Positions 55,701-64,000 of a stretch of DNA of 64,000 bases are shown here, in pieces. Position 1 is the first letter of the stretch, and each line of letters opens with the position of its first letter. The translations under genes were made by a program, and so were the position numbers. The stretch comes from Zea mays (taxonomy: Eukaryota; Streptophyta; Magnoliopsida; Poales; Poaceae). The notes beneath the pieces are model-generated. The model was not told the origin of the DNA and ran no database searches. It saw nothing but the letters and a program-made list of their open reading frames with translations. The stretch spans positions 266,002,622 to 266,066,621 of the forward strand of contig NC_050096.1 of NCBI RefSeq assembly GCF_902167145.1. The letters are read 5' to 3'.

Positions 55701-56009
55701 CCATGCTACGCGAAGTTCATGGCCGTCCCCAACTACACCTACCTGAAGCTCAAGATGCCGGGCCCCAACGGGGTCATCACCGTCGGCCCCACGTACAAAC
55801 ACGCGTTCGAATGCGACGTGGAGTGCGTGGAGTACGCCGAGTCCGAGGCCCTCATCGCCGACTTGGAGAACCTCTCCAAGGAGGTGCCAGACGTGAAGCG
55901 ACATGCCGGCAACTTCGAGCCAGCGGAGACGGTTAAGGCCGTCCCTCTCGACCCCAGTGGCGACACCACCAAGCAGGTCCGGATCGGTTCCGGGCTCGAC
56001 CCCAAATAG
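52773..56009 (+). CDS. Gag-protease of Huck-like element
   Basis: A 1078-residue product from MGSLQQPLRPGTV, 40 bp after the primer site. A long, low-complexity N-terminal half rich in Arg, Pro and acidic residues precedes the capsid-like gag domain (about 540-660, with WLADYRLACQLGGTDDDN and ARAWLEHLPPGQISNWDDLV). A Lys-rich segment and a C-X2-H type zinc motif (CPYHQGPVKHTLEEC, about 766) follow, then the protease with VLMDGGSCLNIIY (about 895), DGG being usual in this lineage. It ends at TAG 56007-56009, in frame with pol. The whole ORF is uninterrupted. Confidence 0.9.
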   Translation: MGSLQQPLRPGTVLRFGTLEFMSFDGSYDMILLPPPRDNDNGGRQPARRRRNRRHLPRVVEEQHSGSLRSLPRQRRRRRGHQGQAGGRASLAVERIDAPDAPTEGTPDVDLAFKTEASAVPPRHADPEQEDDASALAESLQDVALVPEVTVQPVPDVTTSLLVDQKVPTNSHLASFRLGLYPPNDLVLAGALIEASATPLGFRMRSPWDRLTDVSTYGPSGSEEDDDPSICWDFSGLGNPSAMRDFMTACDYCLSDCSDGSRSLGDESCGPSRECFHIELGDPSEGNHLGMPEDGDLPRPVPRADIPRELAMVPAPAGGYDPQLEQVREAQARLNEGTGALEPILRDVGQAWAGQPLAGEIRHLPQGLQHRVANDVRVRPPPASSGVGQNLAAAAMLLRAMPEPSTTEGRRIQGELKNLLEGAAARRAESTASRRQGYPSEPHAATSRFMREASVYTGRTRNTAPAAPGHLGNEHHRRDRRAHLDERVRRGYHPRRGGRYDSGEDRSPSPEPPGPQAFSRAIRRAPFPTRFRPPTTITKYSGETRPELWLADYRLACQLGGTDDDNLIICNLPLFLSDTARAWLEHLPPGQISNWDDLVQAFAGNFQGTYVRPGNSWDLRSCRQQPGESLRDYIRRFSKQRTELPNITDSDVIGAFLAGTTCRDLVSKLGRKTPTRASELMYIATKFASGQEAVEAIFRKDKQPQGRPSEEAPEASAPRSAKKKGKKKSQSKRDAADADLVAAAEYKNPRKPPGGANLFDKMLKEPCPYHQGPVKHTLEECVMLRRHFHRAGPPAEGGRARDDDKNEDHQAGEFPEVRDCFMIYGGHAANASARHRKQERREVCSVKVAAPVYLDWSDKPITFDQADHPDHVPSPGKYPLVVDPVVGNVRLTKVLMDGGSCLNIIYAETLKLLRVDLSSVRAGAAPFHGIIPGKRVQPLGRLDLPVCFGTPSNFRRETLTFEVVGFRGTYHAVLGRPCYAKFMAVPNYTYLKLKMPGPNGVITVGPTYKHAFECDVECVEYAESEALIADLENLSKEVPDVKRHAGNFEPAETVKAVPLDPSGDTTKQVRIGSGLDPK

Positions 56010-59000
56010 GAAGCAGTGCTCATCGACTTTCTCCGCGCAAACGCCGACGTCTTTGCGTGGAGTCCCTCGGACATGCCCGGCATACCGAGGGATGTCGCCG
56101 AGCACTCGCTGGATATTCGGGCCGGAGCCCGACCCGTCAGGCAGCCTCTGCGCCGATTCGACGAGGAGAAGCGCAGAGTGATTGGCGAAGAGATCCACAA
56201 GCTAATGGCAGCAGGGTTCATCAAAGAGGTATTCCATCCCGAATGGCTTGCCAACCCTGTGCTTGTGAGGAAGAAAGGGGGGAAATGGCGGATGTGTGTA
56301 GACTACACTGGTCTCAACAAAGCATGTCCGAAGGTTCCCTACCCTCTGCCTCGCATCGACCAAATCGTGGATTCCACCGCTGGGTGCGAAACCATGTCCT
56401 TCCTCGATGCCTACTCAGGGTATCACCAGATCCGGATGAAAGAGTCTGACCAGCTCGCGACTTCTTTCATCACGCCGTTCGGCATGTACTGCTATGTCAC
56501 CATGCCGTTCGGTTTGAGGAATGCGGGCGCGACGTACCAGCGGTGCATGAACCATGTGTTCGGCGAACACATCGGTCGCACAGTCGAGGCCTACGTCGAT
56601 GACATCGTAGTCAAGACAAGGAAGGCTTCTGACCTCCTCTCCGACCTTGAAGTGACATTCCGATGTCTCAAGGCGAAAGGAGTCAAGCTCAATCCTGAGA
56701 AGTGTGTCTTCGGGGTGCCCCGAGGCATGCTCCTAGGGTTCATCGTCTCCGAGCGAGGCATTGAAGCCAACCCGGAGAAGATCGCGGCCATCACCAGCAT
56801 GGGACCCATCAAGGACTTAAAAGGTGTACAGAGGGTCATGGGATGCCTCGCGGCCCTGAGCCGCTTCATCTCACGCCTCGGCGAAAGAGGTCTGCCTCTG
56901 TACCGCCTCTTAAGGAAGGCCGAGTGTTTCGCTTGGACCCCTGAGGCCGAGGAAGCCCTCGGCAACCTGAAGGCGCTCCTTACAAAGGCGCCTGTCTTGG
57001 TGCCCCCGGCGGATGGAGAAGCCCTCTTGGTCTACGTCGCCGCGACCACTCAGGTGGTTAGCGTCGCGATTGTGGTCGAGAGGCAAGAGGAAGGGCATGC
57101 ATTGCCCGTTCAGAGGCCGGTCTACTTCGTCAGCGAAGTACTGTCCGAGACCAAGATCCGCTACCCACAAGTTCAAAAGTTGTTGTATGCTGTGATCCTG
57201 ACAAGGCAGAAGCTGCGACACTACTTCGAGTCTCATCCGGTAACTGTGGTGTCATCCTTCCCCCTGGGGGAGATCATCCAGTGCCGAGAGGCCTCGGGCA
57301 GGATCGCAAAGTGGGCGGTGGAAATCATGGGCGAAACGATCTCGTTCGCCCCTCGGAAGGCCATCAAGTCCCAGGTGTTGGCGGACTTCGCGGCCGAATG
57401 GGTCGACACCCAGTTGCCGACGGCTCCGATCCAACCGGAGCTTTGGACCATGTTTTTCGACGGGTCGCTGATGAAGACAGGAGCCGGCGCGGGCCTGCTC
57501 TTCATCTCGCCCCTCGGAAAGCACTTGCGCTACGTGTTGCGCCTCCATTTCCCGGCGTCCAACAATGTGGCCGAGTACGAAGCTCTGGTCAACGGGTTGC
57601 GGATCGCCATCGAGCTAGGGGTCAGACGCCTCGACGCCCGCGGTGATTCGCAGCTCGTCATCGACCAAGTCATGAAGAACTCCCACTGCCGCGACCCGAA
57701 GATGGAGGCCTACTGCGACGAGGTTCGGCGCCTGGAAGACAAGTTCTTCGGGCTCGAGCTCAACCACATCGCTCGGCGCTACAACGAAACCGCAGACGAG
57801 CTGGCTAAAATAGCCTCGGGGCGAACGACGGTCCCCCCGGACGTCTTCTCCCGGGATCTGCATCAACCCTCTGTCAAGCTCGACGACGCGCCCGAGCCCG
57901 AGGTACCCTCGGCTCAGCCCGAGGCACCCTCGGCACAACCCGAGGTACCCTCGGCCCCCGAGGGCGAGGCACTGGACGTCGAGGAAGAGCAGAGCGGGGC
58001 CACGCCAGATCGAGATTGGCAGGCCCCGTACCTGCAATATCTCCGTCGAGGAGAGCTACCCCCCGACCAAGTCGAGGCTCGGCGGGTAGCGCGACGCGCC
58101 AAGTCGTTCGTCTTGCTGGGCGATGAAGAGGAGCTCTACCATCGCAGCCCCTCGGGCATCCTCCAGCGATGCATCTCCATCGCCGAAGGTCGGGAACTGC
58201 TGCAAGAAATACACTCGGGGGCTTGCGGCCATCACGCAGCGCCCCGAGCCCTTGTCGGGAATGCTTTCCGACAAGGCTTCTACTGGCCAACGGCGGTGGC
58301 TGACGCCACTAGGATTGTCCGCACCTGCGAAGGGTGCCAATTCTATGCGAAGCAGACTCACCTGCCCGCTCAGGCTCTGCAGACGATACCCATCACCTGG
58401 CCCTTCGCTGTATGGGGTCTGGACCTCGTCGGTCCCTTGCAGAAAGCGCCCGGGGGCTACACGCACCTGCTGGTCGCCATCGACAAATTCTCCAAGTGGA
58501 TCGAGGTCCGACCTCTGAACAACATCAGGTCCGAGCAGGCGGTGGCGTTCTTCACCAACATCATCCATCGCTTCGGGGTCCCGAACTCCATCATCACCGA
58601 CAACGGCACCCAGTTCACCGGCAAAAAATTCTTGGATTTTTGCGAGGATCACCATATCCGGGTGGACTGGGCCGCCGTGGCTCATCCCATGTCGAATGGG
58701 CAAGTAGAGCGTGCCAACGGCATGATTCTACAAGGGCTCAAGCCTCGGATCTACAACGACCTCAACAAGTTCGGCAAGCGATGGATGAAGGAACTCCCCT
58801 CGGTGGTCTGGAGCCTAAGGACGACGCCGAGTCGTGCCACGGGTTTCACGCCGTTTTTCCTGGTCTACGGGGCTGAAGCTATCTTGCCCACTGACCTGGA
58901 ATACGGCTCCCCGAGGACGAGGGCCTACACCGATCAAAGCAACCAAGCTAGCCGAGAGGAATCGCTAGACCAGCTGGAGGAGGCTCGGGACAGGGCCTTA

Positions 59001-59258
59001 CTACACTCGGCGCGGTACCAGCAGTCCCTGCGACGCTACCACGCCCGAGGGGTCCGGTCCCGAGACCTCCAGGTGGGCGATCTGGTGCTTCGGCTGCGGC
59101 AAGACGCCCGAGGGAGGCACAAGCTCACGCCCCCCTGGGAAGGGCCATTCGTCATCGCCAAAGTTCTGAAGCCCGGAACATACAAGCTGGCCAACAATCA
59201 AGGCGAGATCTACGGCAACGCTTGGAACATCAAACAGCTACGTCGCTTCTACCCTTAA
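56010..59258 (+). CDS. Pol of Huck-like element: RT, two RNase H, integrase
   Basis: Open for about 1080 codons in the same frame as gag, right after the TAG. It has no strong ATG at its start, so expression probably needs readthrough unless the stop is a recent mutation. Domains: RT with FLDAYSGYHQI and AYVDDIVVKT (about 195); first RNase H; second archaeal-type RNase H with MFFDGSLMKTGAGAG (about 482), VAEYEAL and ARGDSQLVID; a Pro/Glu repeat linker (EVPSAQPEAPSAQP); integrase with the H-H-C-C region (about 733-777) and D-D-E in GLDLVGP, ITDNGTQF and NGQVERANG (about 805, 863, 899); ends QLRRFYP. No internal stop or shift is visible. Confidence 0.92.
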   Translation, partial: EAVLIDFLRANADVFAWSPSDMPGIPRDVAEHSLDIRAGARPVRQPLRRFDEEKRRVIGEEIHKLMAAGFIKEVFHPEWLANPVLVRKKGGKWRMCVDYTGLNKACPKVPYPLPRIDQIVDSTAGCETMSFLDAYSGYHQIRMKESDQLATSFITPFGMYCYVTMPFGLRNAGATYQRCMNHVFGEHIGRTVEAYVDDIVVKTRKASDLLSDLEVTFRCLKAKGVKLNPEKCVFGVPRGMLLGFIVSERGIEANPEKIAAITSMGPIKDLKGVQRVMGCLAALSRFISRLGERGLPLYRLLRKAECFAWTPEAEEALGNLKALLTKAPVLVPPADGEALLVYVAATTQVVSVAIVVERQEEGHALPVQRPVYFVSEVLSETKIRYPQVQKLLYAVILTRQKLRHYFESHPVTVVSSFPLGEIIQCREASGRIAKWAVEIMGETISFAPRKAIKSQVLADFAAEWVDTQLPTAPIQPELWTMFFDGSLMKTGAGAGLLFISPLGKHLRYVLRLHFPASNNVAEYEALVNGLRIAIELGVRRLDARGDSQLVIDQVMKNSHCRDPKMEAYCDEVRRLEDKFFGLELNHIARRYNETADELAKIASGRTTVPPDVFSRDLHQPSVKLDDAPEPEVPSAQPEAPSAQPEVPSAPEGEALDVEEEQSGATPDRDWQAPYLQYLRRGELPPDQVEARRVARRAKSFVLLGDEEELYHRSPSGILQRCISIAEGRELLQEIHSGACGHHAAPRALVGNAFRQGFYWPTAVADATRIVRTCEGCQFYAKQTHLPAQALQTIPITWPFAVWGLDLVGPLQKAPGGYTHLLVAIDKFSKWIEVRPLNNIRSEQAVAFFTNIIHRFGVPNSIITDNGTQFTGKKFLDFCEDHHIRVDWAAVAHPMSNGQVERANGMILQGLKPRIYNDLNKFGKRWMKELPSVVWSLRTTPSRATGFTPFFLVYGAEAILPTDLEYGSPRTRAYTDQSNQASREESLDQLEEARDRALLHSARYQQSLRRYHARGVRSRDLQVGDLVLRLRQDARGRHKLTPPWEGPFVIAKVLKPGTYKLANNQGEIYGNAWNIKQLRRFYP

Positions 59259-62196
59259 GATGTTTTCAAGTTGTTCATATACCTCGCACCTACGCAAAGT
59301 TTAGTCGTCAAGGAAGGGTCGGCCTAGCCTCGGCAAAGCCCGACCCTCCCTCGGGGGCTAAAAGGGGGGAGACCCCCTCTGCGTCGAATTTTTCCTCGAA
59401 AAAGGATCTCTTTTTAGCAGGATTTCTTTCGTGCTTCTTGACTACTTCGGAAAGCGGATCCTGGAAACGACGGAGTACACGTAAGCAGCCAAGGCTGACC
59501 GAGCCGAGGGACTCCTACTCCTCCGGGATACGGATACCTCACTCATCACCTTCTGCGATAAGTAACTCGCGCTCGGATAAAGTGACTCCGTGGACCGAAC
59601 AAGTCTTCACGTTCGGAAGCTCTCCTGCCGAAGCAGTTCTTCAAGCTTTCTCGACTAAGTCGGGGACAGGGCCTCATGAACGGGTGAAAGTACGCGTAAA
59701 CGGCAAGGCCGACCGAGCCGAGGGATTCCCACGCCTCTGGGATACGGATACCTCACTCGTCCCTTCCGCGAGAAGCAACTCTCGCTCACACAAACATCCC
59801 TGTTACCGACAGAGTCCAGATGCTCGAAACATGAGGAAAAAAGACGCAGCTTCGCAAGCGCGGCGAGGGTGTGTTTTTTCCGGCCTCGGCGGCCACAGAA
59901 GGCACACGCTACAAGACGATCTGATCCTGCAGGCTCGGGTCTTCACGCCGAAGGGAGCCATAGCACCCTCGGCATCGACGACGTCTTCAGCAAAGTCCGA
60001 CCCAGCCTCGGACGGCGACGCGGTCCAGGGACTCCTCCAGGAATCCGGCTCGAGCAGGCGGCTCGGCCGGTTACCTCTGGGGCCTCGGCCAACCGGCTTC
60101 CAAGGGCGCCAGCCCGACCCGAGGCCTCGGCTGATCGACTTTGGCGTCGGCTCCACTGACAGACAACACGACTAGGCTCCGGCCAACCAGGTTCCCATTC
60201 TCGAGCCAACTCCGCCTCTGTTCATACTGATATCGCTACCCCTGGCCTCGGCCCATCGAAGGGCGGCCGAGGGGTCTCTTTAACTAAGCTAGAGGAGCCC
60301 CAGACAACAAGGCCGAACGGGCCGAGGGATTCCTACGCCTCCGGGATACGGATACCTCACCCGTCACCTTGACACGGGGCGACTCATGCTTGGTAAAGCG
60401 GTTCAGATAATCAACAGGCGAGACTTAGTGCTCGAAAATGAGGAAAAAACACGGCTCCGTGCCGAAATTACATACATGTTCAGGCCTCGACAGCCACAAT
60501 GAACAAAGAACACCGGCATTCGAGATGCCATTACAAACAGAACTCCGGTTCCCCCTCTGCAGGTACGAACAACCCCACTCCGAGGGGGAAGGCCTGCGGA
60601 GCAACGGAAGGCCGACGAACGGCGCGCCGTCACCTGCTCCAGCAGCGGCGACGACGACGACTTCTGCTCCGGGGGGCCGAACAGCGGCAACGCTGACCTC
60701 AGGGTGGATGCCGCTGCCAGGAGGCCCCCGCCCATGCCAAAACTCGTAAGGCAAGGACGGGCAGAAGGCCGTAGAGTTGAAGGTCAATCCGTGGCCGGCC
60801 CCGGCTATGTCGCCGGCAGCAGAACCTCTTCAAGCTGCCGTGGCGGATGCCGGCACCGCGAGCGGCCCCGAAGCCACTCGCGCCCGAAAGCCAGGCACGC
60901 TGCAGCTGCCAGCGCCACGGACGACGGCCGCCCTTCCCTCCGATCACTGAGTGAAGGAGCGGGCCGCCGCCCACGCGGGGGCCGACCTCAACTCGGCGCT
61001 CTCCCCTCCCCAGCCTTGGTGATGAAAATCCTTGAGGCTGAGGGAGGGGCAGAGGCCGCAGCCCGGCTCGCTTTCCCCCACCATCAAGCCGGAGGTCGCC
61101 ATCTCAGGTGACCGCCGGTGGAGAGGTGCGGCCGGGCTGCGTGATGAAAATCCTTGAAGCCGAACGATGGCTGAGAGGTACCAACTCCCATGGGGTTGCG
61201 TTCCTCCAACGAGGAGGCGGAAAGGCGGCGGATACCCCCCATCCGGGGGCTTGGAAGATGGAAAGACACGACGCATAAGGGAGGAAGAAGACATGGTTGC
61301 CTTCTGAAAGGAGTCTCCCTCCTTTTAAAGGCAACTCTCCCTACGTGCGCCCCCAGACGCCGTGGGCTGAGTCTTCTCCAACACGCTCCAAGGCCCTCCC
61401 CTGCGACTTGGGGGCTGGGTCCCGCATGTCATGCAAACCGGCTCAGGGCAGAAGAAGCCAAACCGCCGCGCGTGGTACGCACGACCGTCCAGCGGTTACA
61501 AGCGACCCCCCACTTTTGCCCAGACCAACGGGCGGAAGGGGCGGGCAGCCATGCAGGCAGCATGCAACCGCACCAGGTGGACGCGCTTCTCCGATTTCTG
61601 ACACGCCGGCTTGGAAGCCCAGGCCCATGCGTCAAGCAACCGGCGCGCCAGTTGCTGCATGCAAGCAACCGCACCGCCACTTGTGCCACCGTCGCGCCTC
61701 TTCGGTTGTGGAGCCTATGCCGCGACTTGAGGCGACCCAGCGCACGACCCAACAGCGCCAGCCTGGCGCGTCGGTCAAAGCGACCGAAAGTGGGCCGGCA
61801 GTAATGGCGGTGGCAGGCGGGCGGGCGCAGCAGTCACGTCGTCAGCCAGGCTCACGTCTCATCCTGGGACAGCAAGAGAGCCTCCTCTCACGGCGTGAAG
61901 ACGGTGCACCCGTGACCCGTTCCTCGAACGGATCGCGCACGCGCAACGGCCGCCCCGCCAACCACTCGCCCCGTCGCATTAACTCCGCGGCGGGACAGGC
62001 GGCGCCTCTGACGGGAGGAGCGCGCGACGCTTCACCTTCGCCGTAATAACCGCGTCAGAAAAAGGTACGCCACGTCGTTCGATTTCGTATCCTTTTCCTT
62101 TTTCCTCTTTCTCTATCTCTTGCAACAGGGACCGGGAAAGGGGGATACCCCGAAAAGGATCCTTCTCCGCGAAGGAACCGGGCTCCGAGCCCCCCC

Positions 62197-62424
62197 TACT
62201 GATCAGGGGTTCGAAGGCTGGCCCTCCGAAGGGTTCAACAGTCGCCTCAGATCGCGTGGGTCCGACACCCACTACTGGTCAGGGGTTCGAAGGCCAGCCC
62301 CCCGAAGGGTTCCATGGCCGCCTCAGGCTACTCGGGCTCCGCGCCCATTACTGATCAGGGGTTCGAAGGCTGGCCCCCGAAGGGTTCACAGTCGCCTCAG
62401 ACACCGAGCGAGGGATGGCCAGGG
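62197..62424 (+). repeat. 76-bp imperfect tandem repeat, three copies
   Basis: TACTGATCAGGGGTTCGAAG or a one-base variant begins copies at 62197, 62273 and 62349, exactly 76 bp apart, each followed by CCCGAAGGGTT and CGCCTCAG. Confidence 0.85.
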
Positions 62425-63120
62425 GTACGTTCGATACATAACCGAGGCTCGGGCTGCGCTCCCGAGGTACCCTAGGACATTTCCGAGACCAGCGGGAACG
62501 ATCTTGTAACGGAATCCCATCGGAGGGAGGCATCGAGCCCTCGGACCCCGTCGCCAGGGGACCGGGTCCGGCAAATCACCCGCAGGTACTTTTGGGCGTG
62601 CCTCTGGGCCCCTAGCCGACCCCCAACGAACGGGGCACGGACGTCCACTCGGATTACCCGCTTGCAGCTCACCGGAGACACCATGTTCGGTGCCCATCGA
62701 GGGTAACATGGCGCACTCCCCCCCTCCTCCTTGCGGAAAGGCGACGTAGGGGCGTATGTAAAAAGTCGAGTCTGTCCCTGATCGTCCTCTCGCCCTGTGC
62801 AGAGGCTCGGGGGCTGCTCTCGCAAAAACCGGCTCCGGCCAAACCGTTGACAGCGTCAACATACCAGCCCGAGAGCTTGGGCCCCGACTGTGCACCCGGG
62901 CTACGGCCAGTTCGCATGAGGGAACGACCAGACCAGCCGAAGCATTACGCAAGGTATTAAGACCTCGAAGGAGTGTAACCACTCCTCCGAGGCCTCGGGG
63001 GCTACACCCGGCGGGTGCGCTCGCGCGCACCCACCGGAACAAAATGCAACCGAGAAAGGCTGGTCCCCTTGCAAAAAAGTGCGACGAAAGCCTCCAAGCG
63101 AGTGCTAACACTCCCTTCGA

Positions 63121-63134
63121 GGCTCGGGGGCTAC
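63121..63134 (+). other. Polypurine-like tract of Huck-like element
   Basis: GGCTCGGGGGCTAC precedes the 3' LTR start TGTCGGGG. Confidence 0.65.
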
Positions 63135-64000
63135 TGTCGGGGACCATAATTAGGGGTACCCTCAAGACGCCTAATTCTCAGCTGGTAACCCCCATCAGCA
63201 TAAAGCTGCAAAGGCCTGATGGGTACGATTAAGTCAGGGATCAGTCCACACGAGTGACTCGATCACGCTTCACCCGAGCCTAGCCTCGGCCAAGGGCGAC
63301 CGACCTCGAGAGACTTCCGTCTCGCCCGAGGCCCCCCTTTTACGGCGGACACATCACCAGCTCGCCCGAGGCCTTGGCTTCGCTCAGAAGCAACCTTGAC
63401 TAAATCGCCACACCGACTGACCAAGTTGCAGGAGCATTTAACGCAAAGGTGGCCTGATGACTTTATCCTGACACGCGCCCCCCCGGCAGAGCTGAAGTGA
63501 CCGCCGTCACTCCACCGCTCCTCTGACCAATCTGACGGGACAGCGCCGCCTGCGCCACTCCGACTGCGGTGCCACTCGACAGAGTGAGTCTGACAGGCAG
63601 TCAGGCCTTGCCAAAGGCGCCACGGCGAACTCCGCTCCGCCCGACCCCAGGGCTCGGACTCGGGCTAAGACCCGGAAGACGGCGAACTCCGCTCCGCCCG
63701 ACCCCAGGGCTCGGACTCGGGCTAAGACCCGGAAGACGGCGAACTCCGCTCCGCCCGACCCCAGGGCTCGGACTCGGGCTAAGACCCGGAAGACGGCGAA
63801 CTCCGCTCCGCCCGACCCCAGGGCTCGGACTCGGGCTAAGACCCGGAAGACGGCGAACTCCGCTCCGCCCGACCCCAGGGCTCGGACTCGGGCTAAGACC
63901 CGGAAGACGGCGAACTCCGCTCCGCCCGACCCCAGGGCTCGGACTCGGGCTAAGACCCGGAAGACGGCGAACTCCGCTCCGCCCGACCCCAGGGCTCGGA
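63135..64000 (+). repeat. 3' LTR of Huck-like element (partial)
   Basis: Repeats 50970 onward. From 63626 to the window end it is made of the 57-bp unit (about 6.6 copies and continuing), so the array length can differ between the two LTRs. Confidence 0.93.

Larger units (their letters stand above)
59259..63134 (+). other. Long 3' region of Huck-like element
   Basis: 3.9 kb between pol and the 3' LTR. Many short frames on both strands, none recognised. Unlike the two other Tat elements here, I find no convincing spliced antisense gene. A motif with CCGAGGGA..GGGATACGGATACCTCAC occurs three times (59491-59575, 59704-59786, 60308-60395), and a 76-bp triplicate lies at 62197-62424. Confidence 0.6.
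50970..64000 (+). mobile_element. Huck-like Tat-lineage gypsy element (3' end beyond the window)
   Basis: The left LTR (50970-52712) starts TGTCGGGGACCATAATTAGG, and the same sequence restarts at 63135. Primer site at 52715, gag-protease, pol with two RNase H domains and integrase, a 3.9-kb 3' region, then the purine tract and 3' LTR. In the comparable part I count four substitutions and two small indels over about 860 bp, so it is young (roughly 0.2 million years). Gag and pol are each open and separated by a single TAG. Confidence 0.92.

Noticed and set aside
61190..62046. Overlapping 200-250 codon plus-strand ORFs in the Huck-like 3' region
   Set aside because: Low-complexity, GC-driven frames overlapping each other with no recognisable domain.

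Overview
The window is plant DNA, almost certainly maize (Zea mays) or a very close relative. Most of it is a stack of nested LTR retrotransposons of types abundant in maize: two Ji/Opie-type Sireviruses with the repeated CACCGGACAGTCCGGTG palindrome, a Huck-like element, a Grande/Xilon-like and a Cinful/Zeon-like element of the Tat lineage, and a Tekay/Del-type chromovirus. Tourist-type MITEs and a hAT element accompany them. Family names come from memory of LTR and protein features and are tentative; superfamily, orientation, LTRs, target-site duplications (TSDs) and primer-binding sites are read directly from the sequence.

Layout. 1-9446: minus-strand chromovirus with one uninterrupted 1592-codon polyprotein; its left LTR runs off the window. 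It sits in the gag of a minus-strand Sirevirus (9447-11351; 5' LTR 10134-11351) whose remainder lies left of the window. That Sirevirus sits in an intron of a PEX6-like gene fragment (11398-12431, minus). About 145 bp away, on the opposite strand, is an alpha/beta-hydrolase (monoacylglycerol-lipase-like) fragment (12576-12722 plus 21620-21864), split by a very young complete Sirevirus (12723-21614). 21865-26385 is AT-rich, low-copy-looking DNA with two clean Tourist MITEs and older repeats. A hAT element starts near 26386 and resumes at 49185. Its two parts are separated by a minus-strand Tat element (26829-49179) that itself contains a second, plus-strand Tat element (30292-41893). A Huck-like element (50970 to beyond 64000) sits just 3' of the hAT coding remnant.

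Relative ages by LTR mismatches counted by eye: Grande-like about 33/623, nested Cinful-like 12/477, chromovirus about 17/2035, Huck-like about 4 in 860, Sirevirus 2/1245. This order agrees with the nesting. The older elements carry in-frame stops, many plausibly from C-to-T changes.

The most interesting content is in the two interleaved Tat elements. Each has, between pol and its 3' LTR, a tandem array (77-bp or 89-bp unit) followed by an antisense gene of several exons. The exons (5 and 4) join through GT-AG introns with correct phase throughout. One predicted product is 1142 codons long, with an N-terminal region resembling the plant 'putative gypsy type transposon' (Transposase_28) family and a long coiled coil. 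No intact single-copy host gene is present.
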